From positions 1 to 49,784 of IMG/VR virus record IMGVR_UViG_3300027309_000020: a stretch of DNA of 49,784 nt. One strand, written 5' to 3'. Shown piece by piece: positions 20,622 to 28,021 of the stretch. The notes beneath the pieces were generated by a model. That model had not been told where the DNA came from, made no database searches, and was given only the letters and a program-made list of their open reading frames with translations. Every line of letters starts with the position of its first letter. The stretch's first letter is position 1. Made by a program: the position numbers and the translations under genes. This stretch comes from a virus.

Positions 20622-21148
20622 CTGCCGTCATCACCCTGGACGAGATCAAGGCCCGCTGCGAGGAAGTGGGCGACTGCTGGATCTGGCAAGGCGCCACCAG
20701 CGATACCGGCTATCCCATCATGAAGCGCGGCGGAGGCCCATGTCTGCTGGTGCGCCGTGTGGTGGCGGGCATCAAGGGAACACCGCCTGCGGCCCGCCAG
20801 CCGGTGGTCGTGACCTGTGGCGAGAAGTGCTGCTGCAATCCAGCACACGTCCGCCTCTCGACCATCAAGAAAGTGGCCGAGGCCGCAGCGAAGGCTGGAG
20901 CGTATTCGAGCATCGACCGCTGCGCCAAGGTAGCCAAGGCTCGCCGCGCTGCGCCTGGCGCCAAACTCAACGAAGGCAAGGCGCGCGACATCCGTCTGTC
21001 CGCGAAGACCAGTGCGGCGCTGGCCACCGAGTACGGGGTCAGCCTGAGCCTCATCAAATCGATACGCGCCGGCCGGGCATGGAAGGACTACGCTAGCCCG
21101 TTCGCCGGCCTGGGTGCGCGCATCCAGCAGGGGAGGGCCGCAGCATGA
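20618..21148 (+). CDS. HNH-nuclease-like protein, probably inactive, with HTH
   Basis: A 176-aa protein in two parts. Residues 15-85 have the outline of a phage HNH nuclease: GDCWIWQGATSDTGYP, then VVVTCGEKCCCNPAHV. In active relatives a His stands two residues before the first of these Cys; here it is V65, while H77 of NPAHV is kept. So catalysis is doubtful. Residues 110-160 (LNEGKARDIRLSAKTSAALA, TEYGVSLSLIKSIRAGRAW) are the helix-turn-helix commonly joined to such proteins. It may be a DNA-binding remnant of a homing nuclease. Confidence 0.7.
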   Translation: MTAVITLDEIKARCEEVGDCWIWQGATSDTGYPIMKRGGGPCLLVRRVVAGIKGTPPAARQPVVVTCGEKCCCNPAHVRLSTIKKVAEAAAKAGAYSSIDRCAKVAKARRAAPGAKLNEGKARDIRLSAKTSAALATEYGVSLSLIKSIRAGRAWKDYASPFAGLGARIQQGRAAA

Positions 21149-21396
21149 CTCCCATAGGAATCGAAGCCCTGGTGTGTGCAGACATCGCGCGCCGTCAGGC
21201 CCTGGGAATTGCGAAGTACGGCACGACCGTGGCCGAAAACCCCCTGGAACTGCGCCAGTGGCTGCAGCACCAGTACGAAGAACTGCTGGACGCTGCCGTC
21301 TACACGCGCCGCGCCATGGCCGAGCTCGACACCATCCTGGCGCGCGACGAGCTGGCCGACATGGTGCGGGCGGGGAAGGGGCTCAGGCATGACTGA
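21145..21396 (+). CDS. Small all-helical protein, possibly MazG/DUF5664-like
   Basis: An 83-aa helical protein: EALVCADIARRQALGIAKYG, then NPLELRQWLQHQYEELLDAA, VYTRRAMAEL. The order 'R...G..KYG...WL.H..EELLDA..Y' recalls small phage proteins related to MazG-type nucleotide pyrophosphohydrolases (DUF5664). The EExxD-like metal cluster (EELLD) is present once. The assignment is tentative. Overlaps both neighbours by a few bases; RBS GGGAGGG. Confidence 0.6.
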   Translation: MTPIGIEALVCADIARRQALGIAKYGTTVAENPLELRQWLQHQYEELLDAAVYTRRAMAELDTILARDELADMVRAGKGLRHD

Positions 21397-21805
21397 ACGC
21401 CTCGAAATCGAGCTCTTCAGCCGACAGCAGGCCTGGGTCGCCATCAAGGCACAGCTGTTCCCGTTCCTGAAGCAGGTTCTCCAGGGCTCTGGCCGCTGGG
21501 TGCTGACCGTCACGCGCCGCAAGCGCACCAAGGCCCAGAACAAGCGGTACTGGGGGCAGGGCGTGCTGGCCCAGGTGGCCGCGCAAGCAGTCGTCAACGG
21601 CAAGCAGTACGACGCTGAGGTGTGGCACGAAATGATGAAGCGCCTCTTCATCGGTGTGGTGGAGCTGCCCAACGGCGAAGTCGTTGGCAAGAGCAGCGCA
21701 GACCTGAGCACGGCCGAGTTCTCCGAGTTCTGCACCCGGGTGGAGGCCTACGCAGCTACGGAGCTGGGCGTGACGTTCTATGACCTGTGGGAGGGCGACA
21801 AATGA
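21389..21805 (+). CDS. ninB: NinB recombination protein
   Basis: A 138-aa protein of the NinB (Orf) family, which in lambda binds single-stranded DNA with SSB and substitutes for RecFOR in phage recombination. Family features are the central TVTRRKRTKAQNKRYWG, HEMMKRLFIG and the end FCTRVEAYAATELGVTFYD. ATG 21389 overlaps the previous stop by 8 bases; longer frames are shadows. Together with NinG and the RecT/exonuclease pair it completes a lambda-like recombination set. Confidence 0.9.
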   Translation: MTERLEIELFSRQQAWVAIKAQLFPFLKQVLQGSGRWVLTVTRRKRTKAQNKRYWGQGVLAQVAAQAVVNGKQYDAEVWHEMMKRLFIGVVELPNGEVVGKSSADLSTAEFSEFCTRVEAYAATELGVTFYDLWEGDK

Positions 21806-21810
21806 GATTC

Positions 21811-22104
21811 TTAGTCTGCAAATGTCAGATGGTCTTTGACTCGGGCCTGAAGTTCCTCATGCCGCTCAACGTCGGCAGTGCGGCCTTGTCTGTCGTCTGG
21901 CTCAGATTGAATCGTAGCGATCCTTCGCTCAATACCCCGGAGCATTTCACCGAGAGTTTCTTTGTGCTTGGTCGCCACATCGGAACAAGCTTCTGCTTCT
22001 GCAATTGCAGGAAGGAACCCTTTGGCCACGTTGGCAGCTGCTTCCTCTGCAATCTCTTGCTCAATGTCTGTCAGGCTGTCTTCCCAGTATCCATATTGGC
22101 CCAT
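21811..22104 (-). CDS. Minus-strand acidic helical protein between ninB and ninG
   Basis: A 97-aa acidic, fully helical protein (MGQYGYWEDSLTDIEQEIAE...). GGAGGT lies 8 bases before ATG 22104, a strong argument for translation. It reads against the plus-strand operon and stops 5 bases after the ninB stop. Its local DNA is less G+C-rich than ninB/ninG. No family recognised. It may be a cargo gene or an antisense regulator; the plus-strand frame over it (21787-22167) looks like a shadow. Confidence 0.65.
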   Translation of the reverse strand: MGQYGYWEDSLTDIEQEIAEEAAANVAKGFLPAIAEAEACSDVATKHKETLGEMLRGIERRIATIQSEPDDRQGRTADVERHEELQARVKDHLTFAD

Positions 22105-22163
22105 CGAATTAACCTCCATTGGGGTGAAATGGCAAAGGATAGCTGGTTGTTGGGAGGGGGCCA

Positions 22164-22760
22164 ATGACCTTCCGTCGCACACGCTGCGCCCACTGCCGCG
22201 CCAAGCTCACCCCTGAGCGCCCCAGCCAGATCGTCCACGCCGAATGCGCCGAGCCTTATGCCATCGCCAAGCGCGAGAAGGAAGAACGGGCACAGGCCAA
22301 GGCTGACCGCATGGCTGCCCGGGTAGCCAAGGCCGAGACGCGCCGGCTCAAGGAGGAGCAGAAGAACCTGCGCACGCTCTTGGCCGAGGCGCAGACGGCC
22401 TTCAACGAGTTCATCCGCCTGCGCGATGCCAGCCTTCCCTGCATCTGCTGCGGCATGCCGTTCGAGCCGATGAAACCCGGCGGATCGATGGATGCGGGCC
22501 ACTTCCGCTCTCGCTCCGCCGCGCCGCATCTGCGCTTCAACGCGGACAACGTTTTCGGCCAGCGAAAGAACTGCAACCGACCCGGCGGTACGACCTATTC
22601 CAAGTTCCGTGCCGGGGTGCTCGCGCGCATCGGCCAGTCGCGCCTGGAAGCCGTCGAGACCAACTACACCGACCACAAATGGACCCGGGATGAAGTCCGA
22701 GCAATTCGGGACCACTACCGAGCCAAAGCCAAGCAACTGAAGAAAGAGAGCCAGCAATGA
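22164..22760 (+). CDS. ninG: NinG/Rap recombination nuclease
   Basis: A 198-aa protein of the NinG (Rap) family, a structure-specific endonuclease that resolves branched recombination intermediates in lambda. N-terminal zinc ribbon (CAHCRAKL), a long Arg/Lys/Glu helix (about 35-85), then the HNH-like core CICCGMPFEP, DAGHFRSRSAAPHLRFN and NCNRPGG. Length matches the family. GGGAGGGGG precedes ATG 22164. It is followed by the Q-like gene with a 4-base overlap. Confidence 0.92.
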   Translation: MTFRRTRCAHCRAKLTPERPSQIVHAECAEPYAIAKREKEERAQAKADRMAARVAKAETRRLKEEQKNLRTLLAEAQTAFNEFIRLRDASLPCICCGMPFEPMKPGGSMDAGHFRSRSAAPHLRFNADNVFGQRKNCNRPGGTTYSKFRAGVLARIGQSRLEAVETNYTDHKWTRDEVRAIRDHYRAKAKQLKKESQQ

Positions 22761-23200
22761 CCGAAGAACGCTACCTCTGCGCCACTGGTGCAACCAATCT
22801 GCAGGACGTGCCCCACCGGATCGGCCAGGTTGATCTGGTGAAGGCCAACGGCATGAGCGCCAGCAACATGGCCAGCCACTTCATGCGACTGGTCAGCAAG
22901 CCCACCAAAGCCGACATGACCCGGGTCTATGCCGCGCTGCTGTACGTGGCGCACAAGCGCAAGTTTGTGGAGCCAGCCGCCGCCATCACGGCCGCCATCG
23001 ATTGGATGCTGGACCCGAGTTGCAAGGTCTGCTCTGGCACGGGCGAAATCGAGCGCAAGGGGCGCATGCACAAGTGCCCCAAGTGCAAGGGAGAGAAGCT
23101 GCGCAGGGAGCCGGCCAGCCGCGACGCGCAGTACCTGATCGACCATGTGAGCGACTGCCGGCGCGCCCTGAGCGGCCGCGTGCGTAAGCTGATGCGCTGA
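22757..23200 (+). CDS. Zinc-finger protein in late-antiterminator (Q) position
   Basis: A 147-aa protein: helical N-terminal part (residues 20-85), then a DnaJ-like finger CKVCSGTGEIERKGRMHKCP followed by KCKG (CxxC...CxxC), then a basic helix. It is the last gene of the early right operon, directly before a promoter, a long leader and terminators, which is exactly where lambdoid Q antiterminators stand; some Q families also have such a zinc finger. I infer late antitermination. ATGA overlap with ninG. Confidence 0.65.
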   Translation: MTEERYLCATGATNLQDVPHRIGQVDLVKANGMSASNMASHFMRLVSKPTKADMTRVYAALLYVAHKRKFVEPAAAITAAIDWMLDPSCKVCSGTGEIERKGRMHKCPKCKGEKLRREPASRDAQYLIDHVSDCRRALSGRVRKLMR

Positions 23201-23201
23201 T

Positions 23202-23230
23202 TTGATTTTCACGCATTTATGTGGTAACGT
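23202..23230 (+). promoter_or_regulatory. Candidate late promoter (pR'-like)
   Basis: TTGATT (23202-23207), 17-base spacer, TAACGT (23225-23230) with an extended TGG just before the -10. It begins 2 bases after the Q-like stop codon and reads into the structured region and late genes. Confidence 0.6.
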
Positions 23231-23231
23231 T

Positions 23232-23867
23232 GGCCCCGCGTTGAGTCTGAAAATTCTCAATGAGGGGCTGTGCTTAGGCCTCCCCACTGTCCAATTCGCT
23301 CCCTCCGCTTTGTTGACGTAGGCAGGACCGAGATGGACAGACGCGCCCGTAGAAATCGGGGCGTTTATCCCGCACGCCAGGGTATGGGCGCGAGGCCGTT
23401 GCGAGGACGCCGGCCCATCCCAGCGGCTGAAAAGGCTGGGGCCATCACGAAGGAAGATTGGACACGGTTCGACTCCGTGGGCAACACCGATGCGCCTTGC
23501 GCGCTAGGTCTTGGCGGCCCAGTCTTTCCTTGTGATGGTCAAGCGGCATAGGCAAATCCCGTGCCGTAGGGTTGTGACAACGCGACCGCCACAAGCGCTG
23601 AAAGTGCGCAAGCCATCCGGGTGCAAGGCTCCTGGAGCCAATACCAAGCCTCGATTGCTCACGCAGTCGGGGCTTTTCCATTTGCGCCCGAACCAGCCGG
23701 GACGCGCGCTGAGGGGAACAGGCGCGCGGGAATGTCTCGCCACAAGCTGCGGAGCTGGTCAGCGAACGGCATCCCCCCAGCGCCCCAGCAGGCGTAAGTC
23801 CGATGGGGTGAACCACGCCAGAGCCACACAGTGGCCGCCAAGCAAGCCGCCCAAGTGGCGGTTTTTT
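23232..23867 (+). ncRNA. Candidate large structured phage RNA, about 630 nt
   Basis: No convincing gene lies in these 630 bases, which run from a promoter to a terminator. Many local stems are visible: GCCCC/GGGGC enclosing TTGAG/CTCAA (23233-23268); ACGC-CCCG/CGGG-GCGT with one bulge (23341-23364); GGC and CCCAGC paired to GCTGGG and GCC (23412-23443); CACGG/CCGTG closing a tRNA-T-loop-like TTCGACT (23463-23479); GGCT/AGCC (23627-23639); CGCGCGC/GCGCGCG (23703-23728). The open frames here are Arg/Pro-rich, and one runs through the terminator. It could be a GOLLD/ROOL-like giant phage RNA, or a long antitermination leader. The class is not recognised by eye. Confidence 0.5.
23847..23867 (+). 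terminator. Intrinsic terminator ending the structured region
   Basis: CCGCC (23847-23851), loop CAAGT, GGCGG (23857-23861) and TTTTTT. It would end a promoter-proximal RNA of about 630 nt unless antitermination is active. Confidence 0.85.
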
Positions 23868-23892
23868 CGTTTCTCAGAATGAAAGAGCAGCC

Positions 23893-24477
23893 GTGAAGCA
23901 GTTTGTCTACGTGATGAAGTCCATATCGGGACTTGTGAAAATCGGCGTTTCGGCCAGGCCGGACGTCAGGCGCGCCGCCCTAGAAACCGGCAGCGGGTTT
24001 TCTGTCTCGATCGTGGAGACGTTCGGTCCATTCAACCGGGCGACCGCAATCGAGTCTGCCGCCCATGATTCCCTATCCAGCCGTCGCCAGTGTGGAGAGT
24101 GGTTTGATTGCGAAGCCAGCGCTGCAACCGATGCTGTGCGGCGAGCGATCGATGGCTTCGTTGACGCGCCTGATGGAGACCCGGCCAAGGAACAGGCCGC
24201 GATAGAGGAGTTGGCGAAGTGGGCCGCCTCAGGAATTGTGCGGCCCGTCGAGCAGTTCGCCGACGCCGCACAGGAGGTTCTTTGTCGGTATGAGAACCTG
24301 TCTGGACGGTATGTTGAGCTGACGGATCAATTTGTCGAGGCGTGCGAGTTGGTGGAGTTCTACTCCGACCACGCAAAACACGCTGTGTTCATTGCGCAGA
24401 AGTCGATGGACCAGATCAAGCGCCTTGAGGGTGAGCTTTCAGCCTTGAAGGCTGCTGGCTGCGCTGCAACCCAGTAA
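23893..24477 (+). CDS. GIY-YIG-like (T5orf172/MUG113) domain protein
   Basis: A 194-aa protein. Residues 3-75 match the T5orf172-type GIY-YIG fold: FVYVMKSISGLVKIGVSARP, then R and E positions ending in GEWFDC, expected to give a metal-dependent nuclease. The remaining 120 aa are helical with a coiled-coil end (QKSMDQIKRLEGELSALKAA). The GTG start follows GAAAGAGCAG. It is the first gene after the structured region and ends in its own terminator, so it may belong functionally with that RNA or be a selfish element. Confidence 0.75.
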   Translation: MKQFVYVMKSISGLVKIGVSARPDVRRAALETGSGFSVSIVETFGPFNRATAIESAAHDSLSSRRQCGEWFDCEASAATDAVRRAIDGFVDAPDGDPAKEQAAIEELAKWAASGIVRPVEQFADAAQEVLCRYENLSGRYVELTDQFVEACELVEFYSDHAKHAVFIAQKSMDQIKRLEGELSALKAAGCAATQ

Positions 24478-24498
24478 CCACACTGCTCTTTCGTGGTT

Positions 24499-24520
24499 GC
24501 CCGCTTCGGCGGGCTTTTTT
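24499..24520 (+). terminator. Strong intrinsic terminator
   Basis: GCCCGC, TTCG tetraloop, GCGGGC (24499-24514) and six T. It separates the GIY-YIG gene from the late genes. Confidence 0.9.
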
Positions 24521-24608
24521 ATTCCGCCACCGCTCGGGCGCATCCGCCACGCCTCATACGCCAGGGACGCCTTGCCCGCAGCGGTGGCACCTATTTACAG
24601 GAGACTCC

Positions 24609-24950
24609 ATGTCGAGATTCAACGATATGTCCGCAGGCGAGGCCTGCTCCATGTTGTTTGGCGGCTTCGTCGCCTTCCTTCTGAGCATCGTCTGGGTGGG
24701 GTTCTTTGTGGGCCTGCTGCTTTCCACCCTGTGGGGTTGGTTCATCGTCCCGGTGTTTGGGCTGCCCACGATTTCCATCATCCAGGCGTGGGGCATCGCT
24801 CAGGTGTTCCGGTGTCTCCAGGGGCTCAAGCTGTCCGAGGAGAAGTCCAAGGATGGATTTGGCATTGCTCTGGCAAAGGCGTTCCTCGCCGTGCCCCTGG
24901 CCGTAGCCGTGATCATGGGCATCGCCTGGGTGGTGAAGTCCTGCATGTGA
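24609..24950 (+). CDS. Small membrane protein, 113 aa
   Basis: A 113-aa hydrophobic protein with about three membrane helices (residues 12-32, 33-55, 88-109) and a short charged loop (LSEEKSKDG). AGGAG precedes ATG 24609. It stands at the head of the late block, away from the lysis genes at the right end. It could be a holin-like or exclusion protein, but neither can be shown from sequence. Confidence 0.65.
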   Translation: MSRFNDMSAGEACSMLFGGFVAFLLSIVWVGFFVGLLLSTLWGWFIVPVFGLPTISIIQAWGIAQVFRCLQGLKLSEEKSKDGFGIALAKAFLAVPLAVAVIMGIAWVVKSCM

Positions 24951-24957
24951 GGCTGCC

Positions 24958-25194
24958 ATGAAAGTCCGAGCACTGAAGAGGCGCGCCGGCCCCAGGTTGC
25001 GCCGTGTGATCAAGCGGCGGCAGTGGGATCGGGCCTGGAGTGACTTTGCTGCCGAGATGGCTGAAGCGCTGTCGCCGAAGCGGGCCGAGCAAGCCGCGCA
25101 GCAGTTTGCGAAGGGTTTGTTTCGCGCAATGTTCCCTCCCGACCTGTTCCTGATCCAGGAGGCAAGCCATGAGCACCAGGGCAATCAAGCGTAG
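24958..25194 (+). CDS. Small basic protein, unknown
   Basis: A 78-aa protein with a strongly basic N-terminus (KVRALKRRAGPRLRRVIKRR) followed by amphipathic helices (FAAEMAEALSPKRAEQAAQQ). It begins 7 bases after the membrane protein stop, with GAGG as RBS, and overlaps the next small gene. DNA or RNA binding is possible from the charge. No family recognised. Confidence 0.6.
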   Translation: MKVRALKRRAGPRLRRVIKRRQWDRAWSDFAAEMAEALSPKRAEQAAQQFAKGLFRAMFPPDLFLIQEASHEHQGNQA

Positions 25195-25336
25195 ATCCCA
25201 GCGTCGCTTGGGCGCTTGGATCCGCTTCAAGAACCGCTGGGATCTCTGGGACATGGATGCGGCGCCGGTGTTCGCCTGCATGGATGACGCCATCGCCTTC
25301 CTTGAAGGCCTGCGGCGGAAAGAGGTGGCCTCATGA
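25169..25336 (+). CDS. Small protein, 55 aa
   Basis: A 55-aa protein (MSTRAIKRRSQRRLGAWIRF, then WDLWDMDAAPVFACMDDAIA). The RBS CAGGAGG is excellent; it overlaps the preceding gene by 26 bases in another frame and ends in an ATGA overlap with the next. Basic N-terminus and Trp-rich middle. It is a real small cistron but of unknown role. Confidence 0.6.
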   Translation: MSTRAIKRRSQRRLGAWIRFKNRWDLWDMDAAPVFACMDDAIAFLEGLRRKEVAS

Positions 25337-25593
25337 GCGATGCAGTGCGCATTACCCGGGACTTCCTGCAAGCCCGCCTGGATGCGGAGTTCGCCAAGGA
25401 GGTCGAAGGGGTGGACGCCGATGGGCGCTTGGTGGCGGCCATGCAAGCGCTCTCCAGTGAAGTCGCCATCGCATCGCAGGTGTTCAGGCAACGGACTGGG
25501 CACACATGCGACCTGAAGCTGGAGTGGGTTGACGACGCAACAGAGCGAGGGCTTCGAGTGTTTGTGAAGCCCATTCCTCCTGAACAGAACTGA
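25333..25593 (+). CDS. Small phage protein, unknown, 86 aa
   Basis: An 86-aa protein: helix (ITRDFLQARLDAEFAKEVEG), second helix (AAMQALSSEVAIASQVFRQR), then strands (CDLKLEWVDDATERGLRVFV). Compact alpha/beta appearance. ATGA overlap with the gene before; GGAAAGAGG as RBS. No known family. Confidence 0.6.
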   Translation: MSDAVRITRDFLQARLDAEFAKEVEGVDADGRLVAAMQALSSEVAIASQVFRQRTGHTCDLKLEWVDDATERGLRVFVKPIPPEQN

Positions 25594-25606
25594 GAAAGGG
25601 CCTGCC

Positions 25607-26239
25607 ATGGCAACACCGGCAAAGGCAAAGCCGGCTGCTGTCATCGGCACCCGGCCATATCCACCCGCTGACCTGTGGCGCTACGTCCCGGCAGAAGGGG
25701 TGGCGGAGTGGGTGCAGGCGGAGATCCTTGCTCAGGATGGCAGCATCCACAACCCGGACCACGCGCACCTGATAGACGCTGACCTGGTCTTCCTTTGGGC
25801 GCCTGACGGATTCACCAAGGCCATGAAGACCGTGATCGGTCAGGCCGAGGAAGTGATGATCCGCGCCGGTGGGTGGCAGAAGGGGCGACAGGAGCAGCAG
25901 CTCTACGACTGGTTCGGCCGCGTGCCCGCTTTCATGATCACCCTGGACGCCAGCCACTGCGCACAGTGCTCGGATGCCGAGTGGTGCGCGCTGGTGGAGC
26001 ATGAGCTCTACCACGTCGCCCAGGCGCTGGATGAGTTCGGCGCGCCCAAGTTCGGCAGAGACGGCAAACCCAAGCTGAAAATCCGCGGCCATGACGTTGA
26101 GGAGTTCGTCGGCGTGGTCAAGCGCTACGGCCCCTCGTTTGACGTGAAGCGACTCGTGGATGCGGCGAACGCCGGTCCGGAGCTGCGCCTGGGGAGCATT
26201 GCTCACGCATGCGGCACCTGTCTCAAGGTTTCGGCATAA
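25607..26239 (+). CDS. Putative phage metallopeptidase
   Basis: A 210-aa protein with a zinc-peptidase HExxH motif, VEHELYHV, near residues 130-137, preceded by DASHCAQCSDAEWCALVEHE and followed by an acidic/His segment (RGHDVEEFVGVVKRYG). This is the putative phage metallopeptidase family often found just upstream of terminase. Substrate unknown; it might process a virion or host protein. GAAAGGG stands before ATG 25607. Confidence 0.8.
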   Translation: MATPAKAKPAAVIGTRPYPPADLWRYVPAEGVAEWVQAEILAQDGSIHNPDHAHLIDADLVFLWAPDGFTKAMKTVIGQAEEVMIRAGGWQKGRQEQQLYDWFGRVPAFMITLDASHCAQCSDAEWCALVEHELYHVAQALDEFGAPKFGRDGKPKLKIRGHDVEEFVGVVKRYGPSFDVKRLVDAANAGPELRLGSIAHACGTCLKVSA

Positions 26240-26269
26240 CATTCACCACTCATATACAGGAGAGCGCAT

Positions 26270-26734
26270 ATGGCGAGGCTCGATGAGGCGGTCAAGCGCT
26301 TCATTGTGCAAGCGCTCGCCTGCTACGACACGCCGTCTCAGGTGGCTGAGGCGGTCAAGGAGGAATTCGGCTTGGTGCTGGACCGTGCGCACGTGGCGGT
26401 CTACGACCCGACCAAGGCGTCGGGCAAGGACCTGTCCAAGAAGTGGCGGGACGTGTTCTTCGCCACGCGCGACGCGTTCAAGAACGAGATCACCGAGATC
26501 CCGATTGCCCAGCGCTCCTACCGGCTGAAGGTGCTGCAGCGCATCGTCTCGAAGGCCGAGTCCATGAAAAACATGCCGTTGGCTCTTCAGGTGCTGGAGC
26601 AGGCGGCGAAGGAGTGCGGCGACATGTACGTGAACCGCAAGCCTCTGGATGGTGATGGCAAGGGTGGCGAGGCTCCGCAGCCGGTCAAGGTCGTCGTGCA
26701 GGTGCAGGACGCAAGCGCCGATGCAGACCGTTAG
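26270..26734 (+). CDS. Terminase small subunit, DUF2280 family
   Basis: A 154-aa protein of the DUF2280 type, which serves as the small terminase subunit that recognises phage DNA for packaging. The N-terminal part (VKRFIVQALACYDTPSQVAE, AVKEEFGL) is a helix-turn-helix. The middle (DPTKASGKDLSKKWRDVFFA) and YRLKVLQRIVSKAESMKN match the family outline. AGGAG before ATG 26270. It overlaps terL by 14 bases. The cos or pac site is probably near here but not identified. Confidence 0.85.
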   Translation: MARLDEAVKRFIVQALACYDTPSQVAEAVKEEFGLVLDRAHVAVYDPTKASGKDLSKKWRDVFFATRDAFKNEITEIPIAQRSYRLKVLQRIVSKAESMKNMPLALQVLEQAAKECGDMYVNRKPLDGDGKGGEAPQPVKVVVQVQDASADADR

Positions 26735-28007
26735 CCCGCGCCTGAATGTCCCCCAGTCCCGCTTCCTCGCTCTGCCCCACAAGTTCCGCGCCTTCGTGGC
26801 AGGGTTCGGGTCGGGCAAGACCTGGGTGGGGTGCTCGGGCCTGTCGGCGCATGCCTGGGAGTTCCCGCGCATCAACGCCGGCTACTTCGCCCCGAGCTAC
26901 CCGCAGATCCGCGACATCTTCTTCCCGACCATCGAGGAGGTGGCGCATGACTGGGGGCTGAGGACCGAGATCAGGGAGTCGAACAAGGAGGTGCACCTCT
27001 ACTCCGGCCGCCAGTACCGCACCACGGTGATCTGCCGCTCCATGGACCGACCCGAGTCCATCGTGGGCTTCAAGATCGGCCAGGCGCTTGTGGATGAGCT
27101 GGACGTGATGGCCAAGCAGAAGGCTGAGCAGGCCTGGCGCAAGATCATCGCGCGGATGCGCTACAACGTAGACGGCCTGAAGAACGGCGTGGACGTGACC
27201 ACGACCCCCGAGGGGTTCAAGTTCACTCACCAGCAGTTCGTCAAGGCGGTGCAGGACAAGCCGGAGCTGGCAAAGCTGTATGGGCTGATCCAGGCCAGCA
27301 CGTTCGAGAACGCCAAGAACCTGCCGGCCGACTACATCCCGTCGCTGTTCGACAGCTACCCGAAGCAGCTGATCGACGCCTACCTGCGCGGCCTGTTCGT
27401 CAACCTGACCTCGGGCAGTGTCTATCCCGACTTTGACCGCAAGCTGAACAACAGCTTCGAGTCGCTGCAGGAGGGCGAGCCTGTAATGCTCGGCATGGAC
27501 TTCAACCGCCTGCACATGGCGGCTGTAGCTTACGTGTTGAGGGATGGCTGGCCGGTGGCGGTAGACGAGATCACGGACGGCCGGGACACGCCCTACATGG
27601 CTCGGTTGTTCAGGGAGCGCTACCAGGACAAGGGCCATGCCGTCACGGTGTACCCAGATGCCTCTGGACAGAACAGCAGCAGCAAGAACGCCAGCGAGTC
27701 GGACCTGTCGATCCTGAGGGATCACAACCTGACTGTGCAAGTGAACGGCACGAACCCAGCGGTGGCCGACCGCATCAACGCCGTCAACGCCCTGATCCTG
27801 AATGGGGAGGGCGTGCGGCGCCTGAAGGTCAACACGCTGCGCTGCCCGAAGCTGACCGAGGCCCTGGAGCAGCAGGCCTATGACAAGAACGGGCTGCCGG
27901 ACAAGTCAAGCGGTGTGGACCACGTGATCGATGCGGCGGGGTATCCCCTCGCGTACATGTGGCCCATCGTGAAGAAGATCGCCACAGTGCAGCAGTTCAG
28001 GTGGTAG
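26721..28007 (+). CDS. terL: Terminase large subunit
   Basis: A 428-aa packaging motor ATPase and nuclease. Walker A GFGSGKT is at residues 28-34, Walker B ALVDE at 122-126, and the RNase H-like nuclease begins near residue 255 (MLGMDFN) with a later acidic GVDHVIDAAGYP. Length fits DUF2280-linked TerL proteins. I start at ATG 26721 (MQTVSPRLNVPQSRFLALPH); the frame extends upstream into the small subunit gene without need. Acts at the portal to fill proheads. Confidence 0.95.
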   Translation: MQTVSPRLNVPQSRFLALPHKFRAFVAGFGSGKTWVGCSGLSAHAWEFPRINAGYFAPSYPQIRDIFFPTIEEVAHDWGLRTEIRESNKEVHLYSGRQYRTTVICRSMDRPESIVGFKIGQALVDELDVMAKQKAEQAWRKIIARMRYNVDGLKNGVDVTTTPEGFKFTHQQFVKAVQDKPELAKLYGLIQASTFENAKNLPADYIPSLFDSYPKQLIDAYLRGLFVNLTSGSVYPDFDRKLNNSFESLQEGEPVMLGMDFNRLHMAAVAYVLRDGWPVAVDEITDGRDTPYMARLFRERYQDKGHAVTVYPDASGQNSSSKNASESDLSILRDHNLTVQVNGTNPAVADRINAVNALILNGEGVRRLKVNTLRCPKLTEALEQQAYDKNGLPDKSSGVDHVIDAAGYPLAYMWPIVKKIATVQQFRW

Positions 28008-28021
28008 GTTGCCAAGAAATG

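Noticed and set aside
23412-23489. A tRNA gene around the TTCGACT T-arm-like hairpin
   Set aside because: The five-pair T-stem and seven-base loop are good, but the following bases GGCAACA have no TGTTGCC partner at the right distance, and the upstream hairpin has a ten-base loop instead of an anticodon loop. No D-arm is visible.
23581-23620. An H-type pseudoknot in the structured region near GTGCCG/AATCCC
   Set aside because: Only three base pairs could form in the second stem, so it is not supported by eye.
23270-23882. Protein genes in the structured region (frames of 93, 123 and 124 residues on either strand)
   Set aside because: They are Arg/Pro/Ser-rich, lack ribosome sites, overlap each other and one extends through the terminator hairpin.
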